Shown here piece after piece: positions 18,596 through 28,064 of a DNA stretch of 64,000 nt. This DNA is from Plebeiibacterium sediminum (GTDB lineage Bacteria > Bacteroidota > Bacteroidia > Bacteroidales > Marinilabiliaceae): assembly GCF_026013605.1 (NCBI RefSeq), contig NZ_JAPDPJ010000020.1, positions 1-64,000 of the forward strand, in the 5' to 3' direction. The position numbers and the translations under genes were made by a program. Within the stretch, counting starts at the first letter, position 1, and each line of letters begins with the position of its first letter. Below the pieces are notes generated by a model. It saw nothing but the letters and a program-made list of their open reading frames with translations. It was not told where the DNA came from and did no database searches.

Positions 18596-18663
18596 TGCCA
18601 AAATATGTCGGACATGAAAAATACTTTTAAAATAATTCCCTAAGTCTGCCATTTTTTGTCAGA
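18596..18663. promoter_or_regulatory. two candidate WYL operator boxes
   Basis: Box 1 is TGCCAAAATATGTCGGACAT at 18596-18615, containing the near-palindrome ATGTCGGACAT. Box 2 is TGCCATTTTTTGTCAGA at 18647-18663. They lie between the divergent 171-aa gene and the WYL gene. The same box recurs at 34558 and 38137. Box 1 is followed by GAAAAATACTTTTA, which is also found after the 34558 copy. Confidence 0.5.
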
Positions 18664-18704
18664 GTATGCCATTATCTTTACTCCACGTTAAACAAATAAC
18701 CATT

Positions 18705-19604
18705 ATGTCAAAAAAAGAAGCTATACTCAGATACAGTTTAATTATAAACCGGCTACGCTTAAAAGATTCATCCTTTAAAGAAATTGATGATTATTTAGAA
18801 CAGGAAAGTATCAATCAAGGCTATAATTTTTGTATTTCTGAACGAACCTTTGATAGGGATAGAAAAGATATTTTAGCAATATACAATATAGAGATCAAAT
18901 ATGATTTTTCATCAAAAGTATATTATATAGCACAAGAGGATAACAATGGAGTACATAATAGATTATTAGAAGCTTTTGATACATTTAACGCACTGAATCT
19001 TAGTGATAAAATATCAAAAGGTATCCATTTTGAAACCCGAAAATCAATAGGAACAGAAAACCTTCACGGAATGGTTCATTCTATTCAAAACCAACTGATT
19101 ATTCAGTTTGATTATCACAAGTTTTATAATAACCAGATTACTCATCGTACTGTTAATCCATTAGCTCTAAAAGAATACAAAAACAGATGGTACATCATGG
19201 CTAAAGATCATAAGGATGATCATATTAAAAGTTTTGGTTTAGACAGGATTAAAAACCTTCAAATTACAAAATCGAAATATGAGAATGACACCAGCTTTGA
19301 TATTGATGATCATTTTAAATACAGTTTCGGAATCATTAGTCCAAACGCTGATAAACCGGAAGATATCATTCTTTCTTTTACACCTTTTCAGGGAAAGTAT
19401 ATTCAATCGATGCCATTACATCATACTCAAGATTCCATTATAGATAACAATGAAGAATACAGAATAAAGCTTAAACTATATATCACTCATGATTTTATAA
19501 TGGAAATATTATCTATGGGGAATAATGTAAAAGTAATTCAGCCACAATCATTAATTGATGAGATAAAAAAAGTGAGTAAAGCTACTTGTGAACAGTATCT
19601 GTAG
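18705..19604 (+). CDS. WYL-domain transcriptional regulator (paralogue 1)
   Basis: This 299-aa protein has an N-terminal winged-helix HTH, including a TFDRDRKDI recognition region, a central WYL domain (NRWYIMAKDH...FGLDRIKNL) and a C-terminal WCX extension. WYL proteins are ligand-sensing repressors or activators often linked to DNA damage, phage defence or nucleic-acid metabolism. An upstream ATG at 18666 is in frame. I prefer 18705 because the start MSKKEAILRYSLIINRLR then aligns with MSTREAIARLYLIINRLR of the paralogue at 20994-21899. It is followed by the ADP-ribosylglycohydrolase gene after 176 bp and probably regulates its own divergent promoter. Confidence 0.9.
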   Translation: MSKKEAILRYSLIINRLRLKDSSFKEIDDYLEQESINQGYNFCISERTFDRDRKDILAIYNIEIKYDFSSKVYYIAQEDNNGVHNRLLEAFDTFNALNLSDKISKGIHFETRKSIGTENLHGMVHSIQNQLIIQFDYHKFYNNQITHRTVNPLALKEYKNRWYIMAKDHKDDHIKSFGLDRIKNLQITKSKYENDTSFDIDDHFKYSFGIISPNADKPEDIILSFTPFQGKYIQSMPLHHTQDSIIDNNEEYRIKLKLYITHDFIMEILSMGNNVKVIQPQSLIDEIKKVSKATCEQYL

Positions 19605-19780
19605 TTTTTATAGTTGATTGTTAGATTTTAGACTTATTTGCAAGATGTTTAAAATTAATCATTTAAGCACCTTGTATAACAAACTATAAATAGATTGTAA
19701 ATATGATAGTTATAAAAGTTCACTGAACTATTATTATAAACAACTAAAATTAAATTTCAATAAAAACGTTACAATATATT

Positions 19781-20887
19781 ATGCATAAAGAATCAAAATT
19801 ACCCCTTAATAACTTTGTTGGATGTCTACTTGGAGGAGCTATTGGAGATGCATTAGGTGCTCCAATTGAGTTCATGTCTATTAATGAGATCAAAAATAAA
19901 TATGGTCAGCAAGGAATTACAGACTATGTAGAATATGCAAATGGATGTGGTGAATTTACTGACGATACACAGATGACCTTATTTACTGCCGAAGGTTTAT
20001 TAAGAGCATATTTCCGTGCCAGCCATAGAGGCACATGGGGAGCTGTTTACGGTATTTCCCATGAATCACTTTTAAGATGGCTACACACCCAGGAACACGG
20101 ACAATATAAACATCCAAAACATGAGGATCGTATTATTTCAAATTGGTTAATACAACAAAATGAATTATACAAACTTCGTGCTCCTGGTAACACTTGTCTT
20201 GCTGCACTTCAAAGTGGCATTATGGGTACAATGGAAAAACCGATAAACAATAGTAAAGGCTGTGGTACCATTATGCGCATGGCTCCTGTTGGTCTTATTG
20301 AACCGGGAGAAACAGAGCAAAACTTTAAGTTAGGTTGTGAACTATCTGCTTTAACTCATGGACACCCGAGTGGATATTTATCTGGTGGGTTCTTTGCTGC
20401 AATCATTTCAGAATTAGCAGTTGGAACAAAACTAAGAGCGGCGATAGAAGTAGTAAGAGATATCTTAGTAAAATACAAACATCATGAAGAAACGCTTAGA
20501 GCTGTTAATGCAGCCTTGGAGTTGTTTGATGATGTAACAAAAATTGGAGTTGCTCCATCTCCTGAATTGATAGAACAACTTGGAGAAGGATGGGTTGCAG
20601 AGGAGGCATTAGCCATGTCTATTTTTGCCGCTTTGCTTTATGAAAATGACTTTGAAAAAGGAGTTTTATTTTCTGTAAATCACAGTGGTGATAGTGATAG
20701 TACAGGCTCTATTGTTGGAAATATTTTGGGTTTAATTAATGGTCCTAATCGTATTCCAAGACAATGGGCGAATAATTTATACTCTGCAAATCTGGTTATG
20801 GAAATTGCCGAAGATTTATATCATCAAAGTAAAGTTAGTGGGTATGGAAATGATGATTTCAGGTGGGTGTACAAGTATATAAATTGA
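19781..20887 (+). CDS. ADP-ribosylglycohydrolase family protein
   Basis: This 368-aa protein belongs to the DraG/ARH family, which removes ADP-ribose from proteins or other acceptors using two Mg2+ ions. The metal-binding motifs are present: GDALGAP near residue 22-28, FTDDTQMTL with TDDT at 60-63, and HSGDSDSTGSIVGN at about 301 with Asp304 and Asp306. GCGTIMRMAPVGL and SALTHGHPSGYLSGG are further family motifs. No secretion signal is present. It is flanked by two WYL regulators, one on each strand, so its expression is probably signal-controlled. No ADP-ribosyltransferase partner is visible in this window. Confidence 0.93.
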   Translation: MHKESKLPLNNFVGCLLGGAIGDALGAPIEFMSINEIKNKYGQQGITDYVEYANGCGEFTDDTQMTLFTAEGLLRAYFRASHRGTWGAVYGISHESLLRWLHTQEHGQYKHPKHEDRIISNWLIQQNELYKLRAPGNTCLAALQSGIMGTMEKPINNSKGCGTIMRMAPVGLIEPGETEQNFKLGCELSALTHGHPSGYLSGGFFAAIISELAVGTKLRAAIEVVRDILVKYKHHEETLRAVNAALELFDDVTKIGVAPSPELIEQLGEGWVAEEALAMSIFAALLYENDFEKGVLFSVNHSGDSDSTGSIVGNILGLINGPNRIPRQWANNLYSANLVMEIAEDLYHQSKVSGYGNDDFRWVYKYIN

Positions 20888-20993
20888 TATTTATAATAAC
20901 ACACTCTAACATGTAAATGGTAAAATTATTAATTTATTCTTCTTGAAATCAAGCCCTTATCTTTAAAAGATTCTCCTTAACGCATTAATGATA

Positions 20994-21899
20994 TTATGAA
21001 TTTTCATATAAGTCCCAGGCTCCAAATAATATTTCTTTGATTTGTTGAGTGAGCTCATTGGGCCTAATTACTTTAACACGATCACCAAAGGATAGTATTT
21101 CCATGCAAAAATCGTAAGTTAAATAAATGCGGAGTTTAATTCGAAACTCTGATTCATTATCTATTAATACTTCCTGAGATTCGTGTAAGGGTAATGATTT
21201 TATGTATTTACCCTGCAATGGATCAAAAGCAAGAATTACTTCATATATTGTTTTGTCTTCAGGAATATAAATACCAAAGCTGTTTCTAAAATATTCATCA
21301 ATATTTAAAGTATCTGATTTTTTAAATTCCATATCAGTAATAACTAAAGCTGATATTCGATCTAAGGCAAAATTCTTTACTTCACAATCTTCATTATCTT
21401 TACCAAACACATACCATCTGTTTCTAAACTCTTTTACAATATATGGCTCTATAAGGCGTAAAGATTCTTCATTTTGATTGAATTTATTATAGGTAAACTC
21501 AATTTTTCTTTTGTTTTTTATAGCCTGTATTATCCCAAATAAATTTTCTGTTCCTTGTTGTTTTCTTTTTTCAAACTGAATATATTCACCTAGTTGATCT
21601 GAAACTTTAAAAATATTAAATATATCAAAAGCTTCCAGTTTACGATCTGAACCATAAGACTGATTTTCTTCTGCAATATAATATTTACGACTTGAAGAAT
21701 TATATTGTATATCTAAATCATACAATGCTCTGATATCATCAATATCACGCTGAAATGTACGCTTTGAAATGGTGTAATCATACCCTTGCAAATCAGATTC
21801 AAATTCTAAATACTCATATATTTCTTTAAATGATGATTGTTGAGTTCTTAATCGGTTAATGATTAAATATAATCTGGCAATAGCCTCTCTGGTTGACAT
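20994..21899 (-). CDS. WYL-domain transcriptional regulator (paralogue 2)
   Basis: This 301-aa protein is a close paralogue of the regulator at 18705-19604, with the same order of HTH (SKRTFQRDIDDIRALYDL), WYL domain (NRWYVFGKDN...FALDRISALVI) and WCX tail (LQGKYIKSLPLHESQ). It is convergent with the ADP-ribosylglycohydrolase gene and lies 44 bp downstream of the frameshifted helicase gene on the same strand. It is thus the last gene of the recD-recC-recB string. The similarity suggests a duplication. Its target may be the same box or a related one. Confidence 0.9.
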   Translation of the reverse strand: MSTREAIARLYLIINRLRTQQSSFKEIYEYLEFESDLQGYDYTISKRTFQRDIDDIRALYDLDIQYNSSSRKYYIAEENQSYGSDRKLEAFDIFNIFKVSDQLGEYIQFEKRKQQGTENLFGIIQAIKNKRKIEFTYNKFNQNEESLRLIEPYIVKEFRNRWYVFGKDNEDCEVKNFALDRISALVITDMEFKKSDTLNIDEYFRNSFGIYIPEDKTIYEVILAFDPLQGKYIKSLPLHESQEVLIDNESEFRIKLRIYLTYDFCMEILSFGDRVKVIRPNELTQQIKEILFGAWDLYENS

Positions 21900-21943
21900 A
21901 TTAGAATTTTAATAAAGGGATAAAATGACTGAAATAGGAATGT

Positions 21944-22621
21944 TTAATTTTTACAAAAGACCTTTAACATACTTTTGGCTCTTGTGCATTGTGTATAAAA
22001 CATTTTGGTATTTACATCTTCAATACCACCATTAAGGATCAAAAGTACAATTGGACTTTCCAATCCTTTAAAACGATTGATTGAAGTAAAATGCAGCGCT
22101 TTACCTTCACGTTCACCATCATTGTGCCAAGGTACAAGGGGATAAGATGCTATTTTTTCAACCTGATTTAATGGATGCTCATTTAAGTGCCCGTCTACCA
22201 GTATTGTTATATCACTGCAACTGATTTTTTCAATAGTAACTAGTCGCTGTATAGTAAATTCAAGTTGTTTAGTTAACTCTTCAACATTAGAGAAACTTAC
22301 TGTATCAACCGGCAGTCCTTCTGGCGTTTCTTTTGATGAGATCGGTATATTTGTTTTATCTGTAACATAGTCTGAAATAGCCAACGTATTTCGAAAATTA
22401 TATTTCAATTGTAGTTTTATAAAACTATCATGTTCAGGAATTTGAAATTGACGCTCAAAAATATCTTGATTTTCATCGAACAGAATAACAACATTGGCAT
22501 CTTTACTAGTGAGCTTTAATATAGATTCCATCCAATGTTCACTTAAATCCTGCGCTTCATCAACAATAAGAGCATCGTATTGAAATGTATCCAGATGATT
22601 CTCAATTAGCTTAACAAATTT
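21944..22621 (-). pseudogene. C-terminal half of the frameshifted NERD-UvrD-like helicase
   Basis: This frame continues the protein that starts at 23577. It is open from 22621 and reads KFVKLIENHL, then Walker B with motif II (ALIVDEAQDLSEHW), LFDENQDIF, a motif-III-like QLKYNFRNT, the motif-V-like HFTSINRFKGLES and the motif-VI-like QCTRAKS. The first Met in frame (22531) lies after Walker B, so starting there would miss an essential motif. One missing A in the A5 run (T5 at 22619-22623 on the plus strand) explains the break. It could be a true mutation or a sequencing error. Confidence 0.85.
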
Positions 22622-23577
22622 TTAGGTAAGGTTTCAATATTAAAGAAATGATCATTCGTGTTTTTATCCGCAAACCAATCAGGTTCAATACTTGTAATAA
22701 AATCATACGCAAAGGAATGAAATGTAATTGCAGTTATATTTTCATGGTCACATGCTTTTTTTAAGGCTTCACTCAACATGCGATTATAACATAGTAATAA
22801 CACGTTTTTTCCTTCATTGGCAAAATCAATGGCTGCTGCTGTTGCCATAATTGTTTTTCCCGTTCCAGCCCCTCCTGATACAGCAATTCGCTTTTGCTGA
22901 TACATTTGTTCAAAGAACATTTTCTGCATTTTTTCCAGATAAATATACTTTTCCTCATATTTCTTTAATAGAATATTCATAGGCTGTACAATACCCATTC
23001 CTCTTAGCAGACTCTTCTCTAATTTATTTTTATATGTTTCTATTGGTTCTCCTTCGTGATAGGCATAACGTTCTTGTATGTTACTAAAAATATTGTCAAT
23101 AACATCCTCAACCTCATCTACAGCCTGATAGTCCATTACCTGCCATGGTGCCAGATGTGTTGGAGTAAAGCTACCTGTGGAACTTAATCCCTCCGGAAAC
23201 CATAAAGCCCAGTCTGTAGGAACATTTCTAAGTATATTTTTATAACGCTTTAATAAGTTGTACTTATTCTTTTTTGCCTGATCATCAGGTCCATGATCCA
23301 TCCGGCGCTTATTCTGAAACCAGCAGTTTTCCTTAGCTGAATAACTTAAAATTCCCCCCTTTACTTCTATAATTAATAGGCCATTAAAACAATTGTTCCG
23401 TTTATCAATGAGTAAAAAATCTATTTCATAGTCGCTACTTTCATTGCCGGATGATCCACTAAAACATTTACTGTAGAAAATATCAAAATCATTTTGAGGC
23501 AGCTTTGCTAAAGCATTAAATACATTTTCTTCTGCCGGGTTATCTATACTATTCGGAAATTTTGGAGGGTATATCAT
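22606..23577 (-). pseudogene. N-terminal half of a NERD-domain superfamily I helicase (frameshifted)
   Basis: These 323 residues hold a NERD nuclease-like domain (about 10-130, with EIDFLLID and IIEVKGG as PD-(D/E)XK-type residues) and a helicase Walker A (SGGAGTGKTIMATA, about 234-247). The frame ends at TAA 22606-22608, right after LPKNLLS. Shifting by one base at 22619-22623 joins it smoothly to the C-terminal half, giving an ordinary NERD/UvrD-like helicase of about 540 aa. Proteins of this type occur in DNA repair and defence contexts. It starts 9 bp after the 95-aa gene, so the two are probably cotranscribed. Confidence 0.87.
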
Positions 23578-23586
23578 GTTTTTATT

Positions 23587-23874
23587 TTAACAATATTCAA
23601 AACCAAAATTAACAAAAACAAAACCTTTTCCCCCTCTGTTAAAGGTCATCTTAACATCTTTGGAATTAATAAATTCTGAATCCAGAACCAATTGTTTTAT
23701 TTCCTGTTCGTTATAATCCCTTACATCTTCTTCTGCAAAAATGATACTCTCGCCTAACACGCCATCCCATATCCACTTTTGATATAGTACATCAATGTCG
23801 CCAACTTTACATTCTTTTTGCTTTATAATTTTAGTATCCTCATCAAGAAGTACATTCTTAAATTTATCTGTCAT
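23587..23874 (-). CDS. hypothetical protein, 95 aa
   Basis: I do not recognise this family. It is a small soluble protein with an acidic middle and a C-terminal beta-rich end (VKMTFNRGGKGFVFVNFGFEYC). It sits 9 bp upstream of the NERD helicase and 103 bp downstream of the ClpS-like gene, all in the same direction. The tight spacing to the helicase suggests a functional link, for example as a partner or regulator. Confidence 0.65.
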   Translation of the reverse strand: MTDKFKNVLLDEDTKIIKQKECKVGDIDVLYQKWIWDGVLGESIIFAEEDVRDYNEQEIKQLVLDSEFINSKDVKMTFNRGGKGFVFVNFGFEYC

Positions 23875-23977
23875 GATAGTATGGTTTTAAAGGGATAGAA
23901 ATTTTACAACATTGAATCATAATAACAAGCTTGCGATATTGGAGCTGGCACATGAGTTACATACTCACGCTAGCAAA

Positions 23978-24250
23978 TCATTCTATTGTAACAGACAATC
24001 CACAATCAATTAATATATTCTTTATCGGTAACAGTTCTTTTTCTGAACCTGATTTCACATCACATTTACCTTTATAATGCACAATAAGTGAACACTGTTC
24101 GGCTTGCTCTATTGTATGCTTGCAATATTTCATTAAACACTCAATAACAAAATCAAATGTATTAAAATCATCATTCCATAAAATCAGAGTGGATTTATAA
24201 AGTTTATCCAACTCCTCTTTTGTTTTTTTCTTTGTTAATGTATCAGCCAT
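23978..24250 (-). CDS. clpS: ClpS-like ATP-dependent Clp protease adaptor
   Basis: This 90-aa protein matches ClpS, which recognises N-end-rule substrates and delivers them to ClpAP or ClpCP. The substrate-pocket residues are present: WNDDFNTFDFVI with Asn26-Asp27-Asp28 and Thr31, and IVHYKGK with His58. The position equivalent to the E. coli gatekeeper Met40 is Asp or Phe here, which could alter residue preference. The N-terminal extension is short. It lies 24 bp after the deoxyribonucleotidase gene inside the recombination string, which is an unusual place for clpS and raises the possibility of a dedicated copy. Confidence 0.88.
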   Translation of the reverse strand: MADTLTKKKTKEELDKLYKSTLILWNDDFNTFDFVIECLMKYCKHTIEQAEQCSLIVHYKGKCDVKSGSEKELLPIKNILIDCGLSVTIE

Positions 24251-24274
24251 TATTCTCGGTTATTATTTTTTCTA

Positions 24275-24727
24275 TTAGATGGATAATAAATACTTGCATA
24301 CACTTTCCCAATCTGGGAATATATCGGTTCCGTAATGAATATGTTCTCCTTCAAAGTCGCCTGCTCCGTTTTTAGTTCTGTCATCAATCAAATAATGTCC
24401 TTTATTCAGATTTTTATTGTGTGACAAAATGAGTCGCTTATAAGCCGGCTTGCCTAAATATTTCTTTACCCATAACAGTTTATCGCTCCAGGCACTTGGA
24501 TTTTCCCAAGGGGCAGTAGAAAGAATATAGGTATCATATACTTCGGATAGTTTATTAAAAGCTTCAACAGCACCTGGCATTGGATCCATTAAAGAAAAAA
24601 TTCCAGGTACTTCATCTAATCTACCTTCATATTGTTCTTGAATATCTTTTGAAATACGGTTTATTCCTGAAGGAAAATCAACCAGTACATTATCCATATC
24701 TATATAAAGAATTTTCTTGTGTTCCAT
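24275..24727 (-). CDS. 5'(3')-deoxyribonucleotidase, HAD superfamily
   Basis: This 150-aa protein has the HAD phosphatase motif YIDMDNVLVDF with nucleophile Asp10 and Asp12, then ILSTAPWENPSAWSDK (motif II region), a basic KRLILSHNKNL segment and the acidic LIDDRTKNGA motif. This is the pattern of bacterial NT5C-type enzymes, which dephosphorylate deoxyribonucleoside monophosphates. Sitting 34 bp after recB, it could process mononucleotides made by exonuclease V. It is slightly shorter than many relatives, but all motifs are present. Confidence 0.88.
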   Translation of the reverse strand: MEHKKILYIDMDNVLVDFPSGINRISKDIQEQYEGRLDEVPGIFSLMDPMPGAVEAFNKLSEVYDTYILSTAPWENPSAWSDKLLWVKKYLGKPAYKRLILSHNKNLNKGHYLIDDRTKNGAGDFEGEHIHYGTDIFPDWESVCKYLLSI

Positions 24728-24761
24728 TGGTATTGTATTTTAAAACAAAGATAATAACTGC

Positions 24762-27700
24762 TTACGCCAAATCATGACGCACAGGTAGTTTTCCAAAAAC
24801 AGCGTCCATTTTTTCAATTAAATTTAGTTCTGGTTTATCAAAAAACACTCCGGTATCCTGTCCGGCTCTACAACCTCTTAAGAACATGTATATCACTCCT
24901 CCAAAGTGCTCATCATAATTAAAATCTGATATTTGCTGTTCTAGATAACGTTTTAAAGCCACCGTATAAATCAAGTATTGCAAATGGTAATTATTGGCAC
25001 TTATAGCCTGATCTAATTTATCTGATGTATAATCACTCAATGAACTACCCAGGTAATTTGATTTCCAATCGAGAATATAATATTTACCATTATGCCTGAA
25101 TACTAAATCGATAAAACCATGCATTAAACCATCTATTGTAGAATATTTGTCTGATTTAAAATCCGGAACTAGCTTTGTTAGTTCCTGCATATTAAAATCC
25201 TGGGTACTAAAGTAAAATTCCAGCTCATTCAATTTACTTTTATTTCCAATATCTGAAAGTTTGAAATTCAAGTCATTACCCAACTTTGCATTTAATGTAT
25301 GATTAATTAAATATTCATAATCTTTTTTATTCTTATTTTTTATGATCGGATATAGTCTGTCAGCTTTTACAATTACTTCTTTATGATTGGTAACCTGAAA
25401 ATCGGCATATTCAAAAATTTGATGTAAAAAATTCCCAAGGATTGAACCTCGTGGCATATCTTCAAAAACAAACTGGCTATATTCATCCATTATATTTTTC
25501 TCACCTCCAGTAATAAAAGCATGCTTATCGCTTAAATTACTAAAACTGGAAATCTGCCAGTTGTTATTGATTTTACAGTCAAAAACCTCAGGTACTTTTC
25601 GAATATCATCCTTTTTTCGACTGTATTTATCAGTTGGCTCTGACAGACTATTTCCTAACGCAATAAATTCATTGGCTGATGCAGCTTCAATAAACTTTTT
25701 AATACTGCCATTTCCCCCTTTACTGCTTGTATTCTGAAAAATAATACATTGATAAACAGCTCTTGTTAAAGCTACATATATAAGTCTTCTGTTTTCCTGT
25801 TCTGTCTGCAATCCGCACCAGTTTTTCTCCTCATTTGTTTTATAATACGAAAAGCAATATTTATCACTATCCGGATTTTTATATTCAAGGGGAGAATACT
25901 TGGGTTCTGCATGCAAATCCAAATGAGGAGCTATAACAATATTGTATGCCAGTCCTTTACTTTTATGAATAGTTACAATCTGTACTGCATCTTCATCGCT
26001 TTCAAGGCGAAGTGTATAATCGTCTGACTTATCATTAGAATTATCGGCTATACTCTTACCAAACCATATTAATAACTCAGATGACGAAAGTTCGGACTGG
26101 ACTTCTTTTTTATGTAAAACTTCACTTACCTGAAGCAGATTACTTATGATACGTTCCCCATTATCCGGATTGCTATTAAAAACATACTCACTCACATTGT
26201 ACATTTCCATAAACTGCTTGAGGGAAGTATATACTCCATTTTCTCCAAGAGTATTATTCAACTCCCTGAAATTTTCAAGATCAGTATTATTATTAGGATT
26301 TATAAGTTCTTCTTTTGTTTTAGATGTCAAACAATTAAGCATTGCCCTGTTAATGTTTGGTTTATTAGGATCTACAATAGCTGTTAATACGTATTTGATC
26401 ATTTCAGCTTCTTTTGTATTCCAGATGGTTGTATCATCTATAGTAATAGCTGGAATATTTAACCCAGTCAATGCTTCTTTTATAGCATTACCTTCTGACT
26501 TAGATCTTACCAAAATACCAACATCAGAAGGTTTTACAGAACGATCTTTAATCTTATAATCCTGAGTTAATAGTTCCAACACTTTATAACTGGTTTGTTG
26601 CGCAATTTTTGACTTTGAACCTTCTGAATGTAAAATTAGTGGAGAACACGAAGACCCTTCAAAAGTCAATTCCTTTAGGTTTAGTCCATTTTCTACTTCC
26701 TCGTATTTTATCCTTGTATCAAAAAATGGATCATTTAAATTAGTAAAAAAACAGTTTAAAGCTTTTATAAGATTTGGAGTAGAACGAAAGTTATGCTTCA
26801 TCGTGTAAGCAGCTTTTACCTGATCTGCTGCTTTTAAATAAGTTTCAATATCAGCGCCTCTAAAACGATAAATACTCTGCTTGGGATCACCTATATAAAA
26901 GACTATTGAGTCATTGAAGATGGTGTTAAAAATTTCGTACTGGTATTTATCTGTATCCTGAAATTCATCAATAAATGCAGCTTTATATTTGTTTTGAAGA
27001 TTTGTAATTAACTGTTCGCTTGTTTCTGAATTTATAGCAGAATGCATATTGGTGATTAAATCATCAAACGAAAATTGAGTCAATTCCTTCTTTATCCGTT
27101 TTATTTCACCTTCTGTATTGATGATTGCATTATTGTAATGGTAATATTTAATTTCTTTTATAGCCTCTTCTAGCTCCAATTGGGTGGACTCACAAAAAAG
27201 AGCAGATTCCAGTAAATTACCAAATAATCTACCAACATAATCCTTCTCTTGTTTAGAAATTAATACTCCCCTGAATCCATCTGCATCATGAAGCAGATTA
27301 CCAAAAGATTTCCTGGCATTGCCATTAGTCTTTACATTTTCTTTTTCGCCATTATTCTCAAACCGATAATTAAACTCTTGTATATTTTGCTTAACCCTTT
27401 CTTCACTTTGTCTTACTTTATCCAGTCCTTTGTTATAATCAAAGTGATCCTTACAAACAAATTTCTTTCCGGAAAGTGCCTTTTTAACTACATCTATAAT
27501 TTCGGTTCTGCTAAGTCCATTATCTTTCAACAGTTGTAATAAAGAAACCTCTATAGTAGTTATTTCTTTACGCCAATATTCGTTCACCACTTTTTCAATA
27601 ATAGCAGTTTCATCCTCAATCACATCACTATCGAATAGTTGTCCGGTTTCAAATGCAAATTCACTAAGCGATATCTGGCAAAATCCGTGTATGGTAAAAA

Positions 27701-28064
27701 TAGAAGTCTCATCCAATTGTTGTCTGGCTCTTTTTAAACGCACTAAAACCTCGTCTTTTCCAAATGTATTTACTGCAGCCTCAACTACTTCCTGAATATT
27801 AGAATCTGAGGCTGGTTGACCGATAATATGATTATAACCATCACGAACAAACCTGCGAATACGAGTTTCTAATTCAGCAACAGCAGCTTTGGTAAAAGTT
27901 ACCATTAACACCTCCTTTAGCTCTATATTTCGCTCTACGATTAATCGCAAAACCAATATTGCAATGGAGTATGTTTTTCCTGTACCTGCACTTGCTTCGA
28001 TAAGATTGGTATTTTGCAAAGGAACAGTCAGACTGTTGAATGGTAGTAATATTTTAGATGCCAT
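24762..28064 (-). CDS. recB: RecBCD exonuclease V, beta subunit (RecB)
   Basis: This 1100-aa protein is a UvrD-family helicase-nuclease. Visible are Walker A (EASAGTGKTYSIA, about 23-35), motif II DEFQDTDKYQYEIF, GDPKQSIYRFRGAD, the VTIHKSKGLAYNIV motif, a LIYVALTRAVYQC motif VI and the C-terminal nuclease motif YYILDWKSNYLG. RecB unwinds DNA from double-strand ends and cuts single strands as part of RecBCD. The start codon abuts the recC stop (TAA then ATG), so translation is coupled. RecBCD is found in only part of the Bacteroidota; many members use AddAB. Confidence 0.95.
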   Translation of the reverse strand: MASKILLPFNSLTVPLQNTNLIEASAGTGKTYSIAILVLRLIVERNIELKEVLMVTFTKAAVAELETRIRRFVRDGYNHIIGQPASDSNIQEVVEAAVNTFGKDEVLVRLKRARQQLDETSIFTIHGFCQISLSEFAFETGQLFDSDVIEDETAIIEKVVNEYWRKEITTIEVSLLQLLKDNGLSRTEIIDVVKKALSGKKFVCKDHFDYNKGLDKVRQSEERVKQNIQEFNYRFENNGEKENVKTNGNARKSFGNLLHDADGFRGVLISKQEKDYVGRLFGNLLESALFCESTQLELEEAIKEIKYYHYNNAIINTEGEIKRIKKELTQFSFDDLITNMHSAINSETSEQLITNLQNKYKAAFIDEFQDTDKYQYEIFNTIFNDSIVFYIGDPKQSIYRFRGADIETYLKAADQVKAAYTMKHNFRSTPNLIKALNCFFTNLNDPFFDTRIKYEEVENGLNLKELTFEGSSCSPLILHSEGSKSKIAQQTSYKVLELLTQDYKIKDRSVKPSDVGILVRSKSEGNAIKEALTGLNIPAITIDDTTIWNTKEAEMIKYVLTAIVDPNKPNINRAMLNCLTSKTKEELINPNNNTDLENFRELNNTLGENGVYTSLKQFMEMYNVSEYVFNSNPDNGERIISNLLQVSEVLHKKEVQSELSSSELLIWFGKSIADNSNDKSDDYTLRLESDEDAVQIVTIHKSKGLAYNIVIAPHLDLHAEPKYSPLEYKNPDSDKYCFSYYKTNEEKNWCGLQTEQENRRLIYVALTRAVYQCIIFQNTSSKGGNGSIKKFIEAASANEFIALGNSLSEPTDKYSRKKDDIRKVPEVFDCKINNNWQISSFSNLSDKHAFITGGEKNIMDEYSQFVFEDMPRGSILGNFLHQIFEYADFQVTNHKEVIVKADRLYPIIKNKNKKDYEYLINHTLNAKLGNDLNFKLSDIGNKSKLNELEFYFSTQDFNMQELTKLVPDFKSDKYSTIDGLMHGFIDLVFRHNGKYYILDWKSNYLGSSLSDYTSDKLDQAISANNYHLQYLIYTVALKRYLEQQISDFNYDEHFGGVIYMFLRGCRAGQDTGVFFDKPELNLIEKMDAVFGKLPVRHDLA

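Noticed and set aside
22606-22624. Programmed minus-one ribosomal frameshift in the NERD helicase
   Set aside because: The zero-frame codons CCT AAA AAT do not make a good slippery heptamer (a slip would need AAA tRNA on TAA), and no stimulatory structure is visible. A simple deletion or sequencing error is likelier.
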